NCBI GenBank assembly: GCA_947631945.1
Contig: CANRNI010000028.1
Location: forward strand, 1-37,053
Direction: 5' to 3'
Length of the DNA: 37,053 nt
Origin: an uncultured Clostridia bacterium
GTDB lineage: Bacteria > Bacillota > Clostridia > Oscillospirales > Acutalibacteraceae
Part shown: positions 22,994-32,613 of the stretch, in pieces
How positions within the stretch are numbered: position 1 is the stretch's first letter
Layout: each line of letters begins with the position of its first letter
The notes under the pieces: generated by a model
What the model was told of the DNA's origin: nothing
Databases searched by the model: none
What the model saw: only the letters and a program-made list of their open reading frames with translations
Made by a program: the position numbers and the translations under genes

Positions 22994-24895
22994 ATGGAGT
23001 ATAAATTAAAAGAAGAATACCGTGTGCCGCTGTATCTTTTCCATGAGGGAAACAACGCGAGAGCATATGAGTTTATGGGCGCTCATTCGCTGTCTGCGGG
23101 CAAAACGGTTTTCCGTGTCTGGGCTCCGAACGCCGCCGAGGTATCCGTTTCCGGCGATTTTAACAATTGGTCCGAGGATGCGAACCGAATGTACCGCATT
23201 AACGCGGAGGGCGTTTGGGAAACGGAAATTGAGGGTATAAAGCTTTACGATACTTATAAATACTGTATAACCGCAAAAGACGGCAGGAGGTTTATGAAAG
23301 CGGATCCTTACGGCTTTCATACCGAAACAAGACCCGATACGGCTTCTAAATTCTACGACGTTGATTCATTCGTATGGGACGACGGCGATTGGCAGAAGAA
23401 AAAGAGCGAAAAATCTGTTTACGCGTCTCCCGTAAATATTTATGAGGTTCACGCCGGTTCATGGCGTATGCATGACGACGGGAATTTTTACTCATACCGA
23501 GATCTTGCGTCGTCGCTTATTCCGTACGTAAAGGAAATGGGCTATACTCATATAGAATTTTTGCCGCTTACAGAGTATCCGTTCGACGGTTCATGGGGCT
23601 ATCAGGTTACTGGATATTTCGCGCCGACTTCACGATACGGCTCGCCCGAGGATTTTGCATATCTTATAAACGAGTGTCATAAAAACTCAATAGGCGTTAT
23701 CCTCGATTGGGTTCCGGCTCATTTTCCGAAGGACGCTTCGGGACTTTATGAATTTGACGGCGCCGCCTGTTATGAGTATAAAGACCCGCGCAAGGGCGAG
23801 CATTATCAGTGGGGAACAAGAGTTTTCGATTACGGCAAAAAAGAAGTCAGGAGCTTCCTGCTTTCGAGCGCGGAATTTTGGCTCAACAAATACCATATAG
23901 ACGGTCTGCGCGTGGACGCCGTCGCTTCAATGCTTTATCTGGACTACGGCAGGGACGACGGACAGTGGATTGCCAATGAAAAGGGCGGCAGAGAAAATCT
24001 TGAAGCTGTGGCGTTTTTAAGAAAACTCAACGAGGTCATATTCCGTGAGCATCCGTATTCTCTTATGATTGCCGAGGAAAGCACCGCGTGGCCTCTTGTT
24101 ACAAAGCCGACGGCAGTAGGCGGCTTAGGCTTTAACTTTAAATGGAACATGGGCTGGATGAACGATATTTTAAAATATTTTTCGCTCGACGGCTATTTCA
24201 GAAAATACAATCACGACCTTATAACTTTTTCGCTGTTCTATGCTTTTTCGGAAAATTTCATATTGCCTATCTCGCACGATGAAGTGGTTCACGGCAAAAA
24301 ATCCCTGCTCGATAAAATGCCCGGAACATATGAGGAAAAATTCCACTCTATGAGAGCTTTCTTGGGCTATATGTACGCTCATCCGGGCAAGAAGCTGTTG
24401 TTTATGGGGCAGGAATTCGGTCAGTTTATAGAATGGGACGAAAAAAAGCAGCTCGATTGGTTCCTGCTTGATTACGACGCGCACAGAAATCTTAAAAACT
24501 ATGTAAAGGCGCTGAATTATTTTTACAGGGAAAATTCTCCGCTCTGGGAAATAGATTATTCCTGGGAGGGCTTTAACTGGATAGTCAGCGACGACTGCGA
24601 CAACTCCGTTATCGCGTTCATGCGAACCAACGAGAAAGGAGACTCGATCATCGCCGTATGCAATTTTACGAACGTAAAGAGGGATTCCTATAAAATAGGC
24701 GTTCCCGACAAGGGCAGCTATGACGTGGTATTTTCCTCGGACGCGAAGGGCTTCGGAGGAACAGCCTGTACGAGAAAACGTGTTTATAAAACAAAAAACG
24801 AGCCGATGCACGGTCGGGAGCAGTGTATAGATTTGATTCTCCCGCCACTCTCTACCATATATCTAAAATACAGAAATAAGCTTTCAATGAAATAA
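22994..24895 (+). CDS. glgB: 1,4-alpha-glucan branching enzyme
   Basis: The 633-residue GlgB forms alpha-1,6 branch points in glycogen. An N-terminal CBM48-like domain (about 30-130) precedes the GH13 barrel. Marker motifs are EVHAGSW (151-157), FDGSWGYQ, the nucleophile GLRVDAV with Asp308, IAEEST with the acid Glu361, and the transition-state Asp429 in SHDEVVHGK. The length is typical of short clostridial GlgB. The start is ATG 22994 behind GCGGAGG; the upstream in-frame 23 residues overlap the promoter. glgC follows about 100 bases later after a 16-bp tandem repeat that begins inside the last codons. Confidence 0.95.
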   Translation: MEYKLKEEYRVPLYLFHEGNNARAYEFMGAHSLSAGKTVFRVWAPNAAEVSVSGDFNNWSEDANRMYRINAEGVWETEIEGIKLYDTYKYCITAKDGRRFMKADPYGFHTETRPDTASKFYDVDSFVWDDGDWQKKKSEKSVYASPVNIYEVHAGSWRMHDDGNFYSYRDLASSLIPYVKEMGYTHIEFLPLTEYPFDGSWGYQVTGYFAPTSRYGSPEDFAYLINECHKNSIGVILDWVPAHFPKDASGLYEFDGAACYEYKDPRKGEHYQWGTRVFDYGKKEVRSFLLSSAEFWLNKYHIDGLRVDAVASMLYLDYGRDDGQWIANEKGGRENLEAVAFLRKLNEVIFREHPYSLMIAEESTAWPLVTKPTAVGGLGFNFKWNMGWMNDILKYFSLDGYFRKYNHDLITFSLFYAFSENFILPISHDEVVHGKKSLLDKMPGTYEEKFHSMRAFLGYMYAHPGKKLLFMGQEFGQFIEWDEKKQLDWFLLDYDAHRNLKNYVKALNYFYRENSPLWEIDYSWEGFNWIVSDDCDNSVIAFMRTNEKGDSIIAVCNFTNVKRDSYKIGVPDKGSYDVVFSSDAKGFGGTACTRKRVYKTKNEPMHGREQCIDLILPPLSTIYLKYRNKLSMK

Positions 24896-24939
24896 GCTTT
24901 CAGTAAGATAATCTTTCAATGAGATAAGCTTTCAATTGA
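24876..24939 (+). repeat. Four 16-bp tandem repeats at the end of glgB
   Basis: The consensus ATAAGCTTTCAATGAA occurs at 24876, 24892, 24908 and 24924, with one to five substitutions per copy. The first copy encodes the last residues and the stop of glgB (LSMK). The repeat runs on into the spacer and meets the TTGACAATT-type repeat at 24932. Confidence 0.8.
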
Positions 24940-24976
24940 TAATTAAAAATTGTACATTGTCAATTGTCAATTGATT
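24932..24976. repeat. TTGACAATTG-type repeat upstream of glgC
   Basis: TCAATTGATAATTAAAAATT is followed by TGTACATTGTCAATTGTCAA, an inverted orientation of the repeat seen at 18690. It sits about 20 bases before glgC ATG 24998. Confidence 0.6.
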
Positions 24977-24997
24977 TATGAAAGGATGGATATAAAT

Positions 24998-26218
24998 ATG
25001 GCAAGAAAAACGGAATGTCTTGCGATGCTGCTTGCGGGAGGACAGGGCAGCAGACTGGGCATACTTACAAAAAAAGTCGCAAAACCTGCGGTTCCATACG
25101 GCGGCAAATACAGAATTATTGATTTTCCGCTTTCCAACTGCATAAACTCCGGTATTTATACCGTCGGAGTCCTCACGCAGTACCAGCCTCTTGAATTAAA
25201 CGACTATATAGGGAACGGTCAGGCATGGGACCTTGACAGAGCCAACGGCGGCGTACATATTTTGTCGCCGTATCAGAAAATTCAGGGTACGGACTGGTAC
25301 ACGGGCACAGCCAACGCGATTTATCAGAACATCAATTTTATAGAAAGATACAATCCCGAATACGTCGCGGTGCTTTCGGGCGACCATATTTATAAGATGG
25401 ATTATTCCAAAATGCTCGCTTTCCATAAGGAAAAAAACGCCGCCTGCACTATAGCGATGCTTGAAGTGCCGTGGGAGGAAGCGTCGAGATTCGGCCTTAT
25501 GTTTACGGACGATGACGGCAGGATCACGGCATTTGAGGAAAAGCCGAAGAACCCCAAGAGCAATAAGGCTTCGATGGGCGTTTATATGTTTACGTGGAGC
25601 AAATTAAGGGAATACCTTATCGCGGACGAAAACAACAAGGATTCGTCAAACGATTTCGGAAAAGACGTTATTCCTGCAATGCACGGCGCGGGAGAGAGAA
25701 TGTTCGCTTTTCCGTTCGATGGTTACTGGAAGGACGTAGGCACTATAGACAGTCTTTGGGAAGCGAATCTCGATATGCTCAATCCCGTCGCGAATATAGA
25801 TTTGTCGGACACAACGTGGAAGATTTATTCCAACAATCCGGTAACTCCGCCGCAGTATATTTCGGCTAAAGCGAAGGTTCAAAATTCGCTTATAACCGGC
25901 GGCAGCCATGTTGAGGGCGAAATAGATTACTCGGTGCTGTTCTCCAACGTTACCGTCGAAGAGGGCGCGGAGGTAAAATACTCGATAGTTATGCCCGGCG
26001 CTAAAATAGAAAAAGGCGCGAAAGTGCAGTATGCCATGGTTGCGGAAAACGCCGTTATAAAGAGCGGAGCTAAGGTGGGCGAGGATCCTCAGGAATGTGC
26101 CAATCTCGGCGAATGGGGGGTCGCGGTAGTAGGTCCCGGACTTACGGTAGGCGAAAAGGCAAAGGTAAAAGCAAAAGTAATGGTGACAGAGAACGTTGAA
26201 GGAGGCGCGGAAATATGA
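24998..26218 (+). CDS. glgC: Glucose-1-phosphate adenylyltransferase
   Basis: The 406-residue ADP-glucose pyrophosphorylase catalytic subunit makes ADP-glucose for glycogen synthase. The N-terminal nucleotidyltransferase signature [10 protein letters not shown] (12-21) and the Lys-containing [19 protein letters not shown] are intact, and the C-terminal left-handed beta-helix is recognisable by repeated short Val/Ile/Gly strands. The start is ATG 24998 (MARKTEC) behind AAAGGATGG; the upstream in-frame extension comes from the repeat. It overlaps glgD by 4 bases, so the two subunits are coupled. Confidence 0.95.
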   Translation: MARKTECLAMLLAGGQGSRLGILTKKVAKPAVPYGGKYRIIDFPLSNCINSGIYTVGVLTQYQPLELNDYIGNGQAWDLDRANGGVHILSPYQKIQGTDWYTGTANAIYQNINFIERYNPEYVAVLSGDHIYKMDYSKMLAFHKEKNAACTIAMLEVPWEEASRFGLMFTDDDGRITAFEEKPKNPKSNKASMGVYMFTWSKLREYLIADENNKDSSNDFGKDVIPAMHGAGERMFAFPFDGYWKDVGTIDSLWEANLDMLNPVANIDLSDTTWKIYSNNPVTPPQYISAKAKVQNSLITGGSHVEGEIDYSVLFSNVTVEEGAEVKYSIVMPGAKIEKGAKVQYAMVAENAVIKSGAKVGEDPQECANLGEWGVAVVGPGLTVGEKAKVKAKVMVTENVEGGAEI

Positions 26219-27330
26219 GGGCAAACAATGTTTTGGGCATACTTTTTACAGACGCGTACAGCGAGTGTATAAGCGACCTTACCGCGCTTAGGACTATGGG
26301 CTCGGTGCCGTTCGGCGGCAGATACCGTTTTATTGATTTTCCGCTTTCAAATATGGTAAACTGCGGTATTTCAAAGGTCGGGATAATAACAAAGAGCAAC
26401 TACCGTTCGCTTATGGACCACCTCGGAACAGGCAAGCCGTGGGATCTTTCGAGGAAAAACGAGGGACTTTTCATGCTTCCTCCGTTCAATCAGGGCAACG
26501 GCTCCTACTCGGGCAGAATAGAAGCTCTTAAAAATATTATGGATTTTATCCATATGTCAAAGGAAGAATACGTTATACTCTGCGATACTAATATAGTATG
26601 CAATATGGACTTCGGCGCTTTGCTCGAGTACCATTCGCAGAAAAACGCGGACATTACAATATGCTATAAAAACGGAAATTATCCGATGCTCGCCAACGTA
26701 ATGCGTTTTGAGATAAACGAGAACAGCAGGATTACGGGCGTATCGGTGCCTCCCACTCCCGGCGAGGGCGAGGGGGATTTCGCCGTAAACTTTATAGTAA
26801 TGAACAAATCTCTGCTCGAAAGAATAATCAATCAGGCTATCGCGGGTATTTATACTACGTTTGAAAAGGACGTTATAATGAAAAACGTCGATAAACTGAA
26901 TATTTACGGCTATAAAATAGATACCTACTGCTCGGTAATAGATTCCGTTCAGAGCTATTTCAATACGAATATGGACTTGCTCGACCCCGTGAACAGAGAA
27001 GCGGTTTTCGACCGCTCGAATCCCGTTTATACTAAGGTCAACGACGATATGCCGTCCATTTACGGCATAGGCTCGAGCGCGCTCAATTCGTTTATCGCCG
27101 ACGGCTGTAAAATCGAGGGCGAAGTCGAAAATTCGATACTTTTCAGAGGCGTTCAGGTTGCGAGAGGAGCTATCGTTAAGAACTCTATCATAATGCAGTC
27201 CTGCTATATCGGAGAGGACGCTTGCCTTAACTGCGTTATTATGGATAAATACGGAGTTATAAGACCAAGAAAATCCATTTCGGGCGATACTTCTTATCCC
27301 ATTTATATAGGAAAGAATATTACAATTTAA
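26215..27330 (+). CDS. glgD: GlgD subunit of glucose-1-phosphate adenylyltransferase
   Basis: This 371-residue paralogue of GlgC has a degenerate catalytic N-terminus. Where GlgC has GGQGSRL, this protein reads [10 protein letters not shown], so it is a regulatory or modulating partner, as in other Firmicutes where GlgC-GlgD heteromers are more active. The nucleotidyltransferase fold and C-terminal beta-helix are kept ([16 protein letters not shown], later [20 protein letters not shown]). The start is ATG 26215, overlapping the GlgC stop by 4 bases. No glycogen synthase or phosphorylase gene follows in the window. Confidence 0.92.
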   Translation: MRANNVLGILFTDAYSECISDLTALRTMGSVPFGGRYRFIDFPLSNMVNCGISKVGIITKSNYRSLMDHLGTGKPWDLSRKNEGLFMLPPFNQGNGSYSGRIEALKNIMDFIHMSKEEYVILCDTNIVCNMDFGALLEYHSQKNADITICYKNGNYPMLANVMRFEINENSRITGVSVPPTPGEGEGDFAVNFIVMNKSLLERIINQAIAGIYTTFEKDVIMKNVDKLNIYGYKIDTYCSVIDSVQSYFNTNMDLLDPVNREAVFDRSNPVYTKVNDDMPSIYGIGSSALNSFIADGCKIEGEVENSILFRGVQVARGAIVKNSIIMQSCYIGEDACLNCVIMDKYGVIRPRKSISGDTSYPIYIGKNITI

Positions 27331-27331
27331 A

Positions 27332-27365
27332 TAATTGACAATTGATAATTGACAATTGACAATTT
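27332..27365. repeat. TTGACAATTG-type repeat after glgD
   Basis: ATAATTGACAATTGATAATT followed by GACAATTGACAATTT, ending at the left end of the hairpin-rich element 27366-27609. Confidence 0.65.
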
Positions 27366-27609
27366 CAGCTTGTCGAAAAACTTGTTGCAAAGATTATAAA
27401 AGTTTCGGTCAAGCCTTTACAAAGGCTTGCAGGGGTCACGGGGACAGCGTCACCGTGTCGCGCTCCGCAGAGCGCGAAATCTCCTTTTGCATTGAAAAAC
27501 GCAGGAGGGGAGAAAAAACAGTCCTGTGTGACTGTTTTTTCGTGGGGAACCCACGTATTGGGGTTCCCCATAGTTTTCTTTGACAAAAAAATACTTTTTC
27601 GACAGACTG
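27366..27609. mobile_element. MITE-like element rich in hairpins
   Basis: The inverted termini are CAGCTTGTCGAAAAAC and, from the right, CAGTCTGTCGAAAAAG (13 of 16 identical). Inside lie at least four hairpins: AAGCCTTT/AAAGGCTT, CGCGCTC/GAGCGCG, AAACAGTC/GACTGTTT, and GGGGAACCC/GGGTTCCCC. It is flanked on both sides by TTGACAATTGACAATT repeats. No transposase or coding frame is convincing. The element would need a transposase in trans. Confidence 0.6.
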
Positions 27610-27685
27610 CAATTGACAATTGACAATTTTATGTGTAAACTAACACTATAGATTGTTGATTGTCAATTGTACATTGTCAATTATT
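27610..27685. repeat. TTGACAATTG-type repeats upstream of parB
   Basis: CAATTGACAATTGACAATTT at 27610 and, after a 20-base gap, the inverted copy TTGATTGTCAATTGTACATT ending 27685. They sit about 20 bases before parB, and each copy carries a perfect TTGACA. Confidence 0.6.
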
Positions 27686-27706
27686 ATTTGGTTTGGAGGA
27701 AATAAA

Positions 27707-28573
27707 ATGCCACCTAAGAAAGGCGGACTGGGAAAAGGCTACGACGCGCTGTTTGTCGATAACTCGTTTGAAGAAATCGACGACAACAAGAACGTCGTAA
27801 CGTTAAGGCTCAGCGATATAGAGCCAAATAAGAATCAGCCAAGACAGTATTTTGACGATGAAGCGCTGTCCGAGCTTGCAGACAGTATAAAGGAACACGG
27901 CGTTTTGCAGCCGCTTATAGTAAGACCTCTTGCGGACGGCGGTTATCAGCTTGTCGCGGGAGAAAGGCGATGGCGGGCGTCGCGTCTTGCGGGACTTTCC
28001 GAGATTCCCGTAATAGTCCGCTCTTTGACGGATTCCGAAGTCGCGGTCATAGCCCTTATAGAAAATTTGCAGCGCGAGGATTTGAACCCAATAGAGGAAG
28101 CGGAGGGCATAAGCAATCTTATAGGCGAATACGGATTCACACAGGAGCAGGCGGCTGAAAAGCTCGGAAAATCACGCTCCGCCGTTACAAATACCCTGCG
28201 TCTTATGGGACTTCCCGAAAGGGTAAGAGGACTTGTAAGCGATGATTTTCTCTCGGCAGGTCATGCGAGAACGCTGTTGGGGCTTAACGATAAATCGAAA
28301 ATAGAAGAAACCGCCGATGAGGTCATAACAAAAAAGCTCTCTGTAAGAGAAACGGAAAAGCTTGTAAAACAGAAAAATTCCGGCGCTCAAAAATCTCCGA
28401 AGCGCAAAAAACAACGCGACACAATATATGATGAAGTCGAACTGTCGCTTTCGGACGCTCTCGGCAGGAAGGTAACGGTTAAGGAATCGGGCAAGGGCGG
28501 AAAGCTTGAATTTGAGTTTTTCGATACGGAAGATTTGCAAAAGCTGGCGAATATAATAGCCGCCGAGAATTAA
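27707..28573 (+). CDS. parB: ParB/Spo0J chromosome-partitioning protein
   Basis: The 288-residue protein has the ParB N-terminal CTP-binding domain (about 30-120), with HGVLQPLIVRP and the GERRWRASR motif that contacts CTP and phosphates. A helix-turn-helix domain follows (GFTQEQAAEKLGKSRSAVTN, about 150-170), then a C-terminal dimer region (about 235-288). ParB loads on parS sites and spreads as a clamp to organise and segregate the chromosome. No ParA/Soj gene precedes it here and no parS palindrome (TGTTTCACGTGAAACA) was seen in the window. The start is ATG 27707 (MPPKKGG) after GGAGG; an upstream extension comes from the repeat. serS follows. Confidence 0.93.
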   Translation: MPPKKGGLGKGYDALFVDNSFEEIDDNKNVVTLRLSDIEPNKNQPRQYFDDEALSELADSIKEHGVLQPLIVRPLADGGYQLVAGERRWRASRLAGLSEIPVIVRSLTDSEVAVIALIENLQREDLNPIEEAEGISNLIGEYGFTQEQAAEKLGKSRSAVTNTLRLMGLPERVRGLVSDDFLSAGHARTLLGLNDKSKIEETADEVITKKLSVRETEKLVKQKNSGAQKSPKRKKQRDTIYDEVELSLSDALGRKVTVKESGKGGKLEFEFFDTEDLQKLANIIAAEN

Positions 28574-28668
28574 TATACGGTATAAAAAATTTTCAGTACG
28601 GAAAATTAATAAATATGGCAGCCGCGGAAAATTGACGCGCGGCGTAAGATAAGAGGAGAAATAACAGT

Positions 28669-29949
28669 ATGATTGACATTAAATTTTTAAGAGAAAATCC
28701 GGACGCGGTAAAGGAAAATATCAGAAAAAAATTTCAGGATAAAAAACTGCCGCTCGTCGATGAGGTTATAGAGCTTGATAAAGAGTACAGGGCAAATAAG
28801 ACCGATGCCGACAATTTGAGAGCTTTGAGGAATAAAGTGTCAAAGCAGATAGGCGCTCTTATGGCGCAGGGTAAAAGAGACGAAGCGGAGGAAGCAAAGA
28901 GAACCGTCGCCGAACAGGCTCGGACGTTGGCGGAGTGTGAGGCGAAAGAGGAAGAACTCTCCGCGAAAATCAAGCAGATAATGATGACGATTCCCAATAT
29001 AATAGACCCGAGTGTACCCATCGGCAAGGACGATTCCGAAAACGTCGAGGTTCAAAAATACGGGGAGCCGACTGTACCCGATTTTGAAATACCGTACCAT
29101 ACGGATATAATGGAAAGCTTCCGGGGCATCGACCTTGATTCCGCAAGACGCGTCGCGGGCAACGGTTTCTATTATCTTATGGGCGATATAGCGAGACTTC
29201 ATTCTTCCGTAATTTCCTACGCGAGAGATTTTATGATAAACAGGGGCTTTACTTACGTTGTCCCGCCTTTTATGATTCGTTCCGACGTAGCGTCCGGCGT
29301 TATGAGCTTTGCCGAGATGGACGCGATGATGTATAAAATCGAGGGCGAGGACCTTTATCTTATAGGTACGAGCGAACACTCAATGATAGGCAAATTTATA
29401 GATCAAATGGTTCCCGAGGAGCAGCTTCCAATTACTCTTACGAGCTATTCTCCCTGCTTCCGCAAGGAAAAGGGCGCTCACGGAATAGAAGAACGCGGTG
29501 TTTACAGAATACATCAGTTTGAAAAACAGGAAATGATAGTAGTATGCAAGCCCGAGGACAGTAAGTCTTGGTTCGATAAGCTCTGGCAGAATACAGTTGA
29601 TCTTTTCCGCTCTCTCGATATACCCGTAAGAACCCTCGAATGTTGTTCGGGAGATTTAGCCGACCTTAAAGTAAAATCGGTTGACGTAGAGGCGTGGTCG
29701 CCCAGACAGAAAAAATATTTTGAGGTAGGTTCATGCTCGAACCTTGGCGACGCTCAGGCGAGAAGGCTCGGCATAAGAGTAAAGGGCAAGGATGGCAAAT
29801 ACCTCGCTCATACTCTTAACAATACCGTTGTCGCGCCTCCGAGAATGTTAATAGCGTTTCTTGAAAACAATCTTAACGCCGATGGAAGCGTAAACATTCC
29901 CGAAGCATTAAGACCATATATGGGCGGAACCGAAAGGCTTGTTCCCTAA
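28669..29949 (+). CDS. serS: Seryl-tRNA synthetase
   Basis: The 426-residue class II aminoacyl-tRNA synthetase charges tRNA-Ser with serine. The N-terminal antiparallel coiled-coil arm (about residues 28-105) reaches the long variable arm of the tRNA. The class II motifs are visible: SPCFRKEKGAHG (motif 2 region) and NTVVAPPRMLIAFLENN (motif 3). The length matches bacterial SerRS. The start is ATG 28669 with AGAGGAGAAA upstream. parB-serS adjacency is common in Clostridia. No T-box leader was seen in the 95-base spacer. Confidence 0.97.
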   Translation: MIDIKFLRENPDAVKENIRKKFQDKKLPLVDEVIELDKEYRANKTDADNLRALRNKVSKQIGALMAQGKRDEAEEAKRTVAEQARTLAECEAKEEELSAKIKQIMMTIPNIIDPSVPIGKDDSENVEVQKYGEPTVPDFEIPYHTDIMESFRGIDLDSARRVAGNGFYYLMGDIARLHSSVISYARDFMINRGFTYVVPPFMIRSDVASGVMSFAEMDAMMYKIEGEDLYLIGTSEHSMIGKFIDQMVPEEQLPITLTSYSPCFRKEKGAHGIEERGVYRIHQFEKQEMIVVCKPEDSKSWFDKLWQNTVDLFRSLDIPVRTLECCSGDLADLKVKSVDVEAWSPRQKKYFEVGSCSNLGDAQARRLGIRVKGKDGKYLAHTLNNTVVAPPRMLIAFLENNLNADGSVNIPEALRPYMGGTERLVP

Positions 29950-29970
29950 AGCCGCGCCGCCACACAGCGC

Positions 29971-30034
29971 ATTAAGGAAACACTGATTAAATCGAACGTG
30001 CAGATTGTGCCATGAGGTTTTTCGTCAGATTGAC
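29971..30034. repeat. Single end of a type A MITE between serS and its terminator
   Basis: TTAAGGAAACACTGATTAAATC plus the following 40 bases match the right end of the element at 1987-2270 in reverse. The other end is missing. It runs directly into the terminator stem. Confidence 0.6.
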
Positions 30035-30075
30035 AAAAGCTCCTCTTACCTTAAAAGGATAGAGGAGCTTTTTTG
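30035..30075. terminator. Intrinsic terminator of serS
   Basis: AAAAGCTCCTCT (30035-30046) pairs perfectly with AGAGGAGCTTTT (30061-30072), with a 14-base loop and a T6 tail. Confidence 0.85.
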
Positions 30076-30089
30076 ATTTTAAATTGTAA

Positions 30090-31253
30090 TTATTCGTCCA
30101 TAAGGTCAGCGAAAATCGCTCCCATTGTGGACTCCTTATAGCCTTTTAACGTAAGCTGGTCGGCCGGAATCGACGTGGAAAAATAGTCAATGGAAAGCTG
30201 TGTATCAACTGTGCCGTCCTCGTCGCATATATCAAGCTGCTTTAATTCTCCGTCAACAGAGTAGAATCTGAAAATACGCGAATTGTTTTTATATTCGTAG
30301 CAGACGCCGTCTTTATCGTCCAGCTTTACATCATATGTCGAGTTAAGCAATTTTTTCATATCGTCATAGTTTGCAGTGTTAAAATTGAATGAAAAATCAT
30401 CGGCTGAAATGCCAAGCAGATTCATAACGGGTTCCGTAAATTCCATATACTGCTTTGTCGCCGGACGCTTTAAATATGTTTTTCCGTCAATTCTCATAAT
30501 AGACACTTCCGTGCCATCAAGATTTGTAAGAAATTCGATATTGTCGCCGTCAAAAGCCATTGAAACAGAATCGCCGGAATTATTCGAATATATCGCGCCC
30601 CGCAAATAACAGGTTCTGTTAAAGAAAGCCTCTATCTGCGCTTCGGCAAGCTGAAGCTGCTGAGTGTTTTCCGCCTGAGTTCCCTGCTGTACGTTGTTGT
30701 CCTTATCGGCAGCGGGCGTTTCAATTGCATGAGGGCTTGTAACGCCTACGTTTTCACTGAGCGTTGTTGTGGCTTCCTGTACCTGCTGCTGGATTTTTGA
30801 GACGTATTCCTTTCTGTCGAGAACGGAGCCGCTCTCATCGGTGATTTCCTCCGTAAGAGATTCATTCAGGTAATCGCTTAAATTTTTAGCATACTCGGAG
30901 TAATCTTCGGTAGGGTACGGCATAATATCGCCGTCATCTTTGCCGTCTGATTTTACAAAATAGATTATGCAGCCTATAATTATCGCTATAGCCAGAACGC
31001 AAGCGATTATAATTATGGGAAGCTTGCTCTTTTTGCTCTCCTGTACGTTTGCGACAAGCGGAATATTTTTGTTTGCGTCAAAGCTTACGTTATCGCTTGT
31101 CTTAGGTTCATTCTCCGACGGGAGATTGTCGAATAATTCGGGCGCTCCGCCGTTTTCGGGTATTCCGCCGCCCTGTCCGAAAGTATCGCCGTTTTCCATA
31201 GGAGCGTTGTTTTCCATCGGTGTATTGCCGTCCGGTTTATTGTTTTCGTCCAT
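30090..31253 (-). CDS. Single-pass membrane protein, paralogue of the zinc-ribbon neighbour
   Basis: The function is not recognised. The 387 residues have a Pro/Asn/Gly-rich cytoplasmic tail (1-75), one transmembrane segment (about 78-100), an acidic linker, and an extracytoplasmic C-terminal domain (about 200-387). That domain aligns by eye with the C-terminus of the product at 31268-32452 through several shared blocks (for example IMRIDGKTYLKRP versus IMNKGGKLYLMNP, and CYEYKNNSRIFRF versus CYEYRDSSTRLEF). The RBS GGAGGA is in the 14-base gap after the upstream gene, so the two are co-transcribed. A LolA-like beta fold is possible but is only a guess. Confidence 0.7.
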   Translation of the reverse strand: MDENNKPDGNTPMENNAPMENGDTFGQGGGIPENGGAPELFDNLPSENEPKTSDNVSFDANKNIPLVANVQESKKSKLPIIIIACVLAIAIIIGCIIYFVKSDGKDDGDIMPYPTEDYSEYAKNLSDYLNESLTEEITDESGSVLDRKEYVSKIQQQVQEATTTLSENVGVTSPHAIETPAADKDNNVQQGTQAENTQQLQLAEAQIEAFFNRTCYLRGAIYSNNSGDSVSMAFDGDNIEFLTNLDGTEVSIMRIDGKTYLKRPATKQYMEFTEPVMNLLGISADDFSFNFNTANYDDMKKLLNSTYDVKLDDKDGVCYEYKNNSRIFRFYSVDGELKQLDICDEDGTVDTQLSIDYFSTSIPADQLTLKGYKESTMGAIFADLMDE

Positions 31254-31267
31254 TTTTATTCCTCCGT

Positions 31268-32452
31268 TTACATTAGTGATGATACAAATGATAATATATT
31301 AGTCTTAGAATAACCTTTAAAATTGAACATTTCATCCGGAATTTCCGCAGTAAATTCATCAGCATCAAGAATCGTATCGGCGCTTCCGCTCGAGCCGTAC
31401 ATAATCATTTGCTTTACATCTCCGTTTACGGCTATAAATTCGAGCCTTGTAGAGCTGTCCCTGTATTCATAACATATTGCGCTTTTGCCCTTATATGTAG
31501 CGCTTGTTACCGACGTCGGGGAATCAGCGTTGAATTTTACCTTGGTAAATTCAAATGTGGACATATCGTCGGTTATTCCCATCATTTTTTTGATTGCCGC
31601 GTTTAACTCCGCATATTTTTTGTTGCTCGGATTCATAAGGTATAATTTTCCGCCTTTGTTCATTATGCATACGTCTGAACCGCTAATTTCTGTAAAGACC
31701 TGATAGTCCGAGCCTTTCATGGCAATTTCAAACGGCATTTTTCCGTCCGGCGATATCATTTCTCCGTCGAAATAGTATTGACCGTCAAAAAAGGCCGCTA
31801 TAACCTTTGTGGCTTTGTCGGAAGGAGCCGAGGGAGTTCCTGTTTTCACTGTGGTTGCCTCCAGATGCTGTCCCGGAGTTATCTGATTTTTTTTAGGCGC
31901 TGTGCTCTGAGCGACCGTTCCGACTGACGCGCGCGACGTCGATGCAGGCGTTCCGCCGCCTTTTGCGGCCGTGGTAGATGCGGACTGCGCCGCGTAATCG
32001 TCGAGAGCGGTTTCATAATCAAGCGATATTCCCTCAAAGGACAGCGAAACATCTTCATTGAACGTTACAGGCGTTGTGTCGTATTCCTCCTGCGGCAGAG
32101 CTTCATCGCCCGCTTCCTCGGTATGCGTTCCCGAATCATTCCCGCTTTTATCCTTTTTACCTGAAATTCTGACCGCCGCCGCGACAACAGTCGCGATTAT
32201 CAAAATAACAATAACAGCAATAATAATGATTTTTACCATTTTTACATTCTTCCTTTTGCCGTCCGATTCGGTTTCTTCGGTTCCTTCGATTTTTTCCGAT
32301 TTTTCGGTTTTTTCGGTTTTCTTCCTCTTTTTACTTGATTTATCTTTCAGCACGGGCAGATTTATATTGTTTATCAGGGTTTCGGACTTGTTATTTTTGC
32401 AGAACGGACATTCTTCCCCCGAAAAATCTCTGCCGCAATTACTGCATTTCAT
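31268..32452 (-). CDS. Zinc-ribbon single-pass membrane protein, paralogue of the downstream gene
   Basis: The function is not recognised. The 394 residues begin with a short zinc ribbon (Cys3, Cys6, Cys15, Cys18 in MKCSNCGRDFSGEECPFC). A Lys/Glu-rich low-complexity stretch (about 36-70), one transmembrane helix (73-94) and a Ser/Thr/Ala-rich linker follow. The extracytoplasmic domain (about 220-394) is related to that of the next gene. The topology suggests a link between the cytosolic ribbon and an outside domain. Homology to named sensors is not evident. The start is ATG 32452 behind AAGGTGAG. Its promoter (32490-32518) is divergent from that of the dockerin protein. Confidence 0.7.
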   Translation of the reverse strand: MKCSNCGRDFSGEECPFCKNNKSETLINNINLPVLKDKSSKKRKKTEKTEKSEKIEGTEETESDGKRKNVKMVKIIIIAVIVILIIATVVAAAVRISGKKDKSGNDSGTHTEEAGDEALPQEEYDTTPVTFNEDVSLSFEGISLDYETALDDYAAQSASTTAAKGGGTPASTSRASVGTVAQSTAPKKNQITPGQHLEATTVKTGTPSAPSDKATKVIAAFFDGQYYFDGEMISPDGKMPFEIAMKGSDYQVFTEISGSDVCIMNKGGKLYLMNPSNKKYAELNAAIKKMMGITDDMSTFEFTKVKFNADSPTSVTSATYKGKSAICYEYRDSSTRLEFIAVNGDVKQMIMYGSSGSADTILDADEFTAEIPDEMFNFKGYSKTNILSFVSSLM

Positions 32453-32489
32453 TTTCTCACCTTTTATTATGTATATTTATACCCACAGT

Positions 32490-32518
32490 ATTTTAACACA
32501 TATTGATACCGATTGCAA
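32490..32518 (-). promoter_or_regulatory. Promoter of the zinc-ribbon membrane protein pair
   Basis: On the minus strand TTGCAA (32513-32518), a 17-base spacer and TAAAAT (32490-32495). Confidence 0.6.
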
Positions 32519-32547
32519 CATTAAAAACATTGTTATAAAATTTTCCT

Positions 32548-32576
32548 TTGACATTTAATGTATTATATGTTATTAT
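32548..32576 (+). promoter_or_regulatory. Strong sigma-A promoter of the dockerin protein
   Basis: A perfect TTGACA (32548-32553), a 17-base spacer and TATTAT (32571-32576). The next SD is AGGAAGG before ATG 32614. The frame beginning at 32548 starts within this box and is therefore not the coding start. Confidence 0.7.
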
Positions 32577-32613
32577 ACTATCGGAATTATATAAAACAGG
32601 AAGGATGATATTA

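Noticed and set aside
24876-24939. CRISPR-like array reading of the 16-bp repeats
   Set aside because: The copies are contiguous without spacers, and no cas gene is present.
24950-24997. Extended starts of glgC (MYIVNCQL) and parB (MLIVNCTL)
   Set aside because: Both extensions are translations of the TTGACAATTG-type repeat and lack an SD; the later ATGs have good sites.
27356-27583. 75-aa plus and 84-aa minus frames inside the element 27366-27609
   Set aside because: They are composed of hairpin arms and have no RBS or protein-like composition.
28574-28668. T-box riboswitch upstream of serS
   Set aside because: The spacer is only 95 bases and lacks the T-box core and antiterminator, so nothing supports it.
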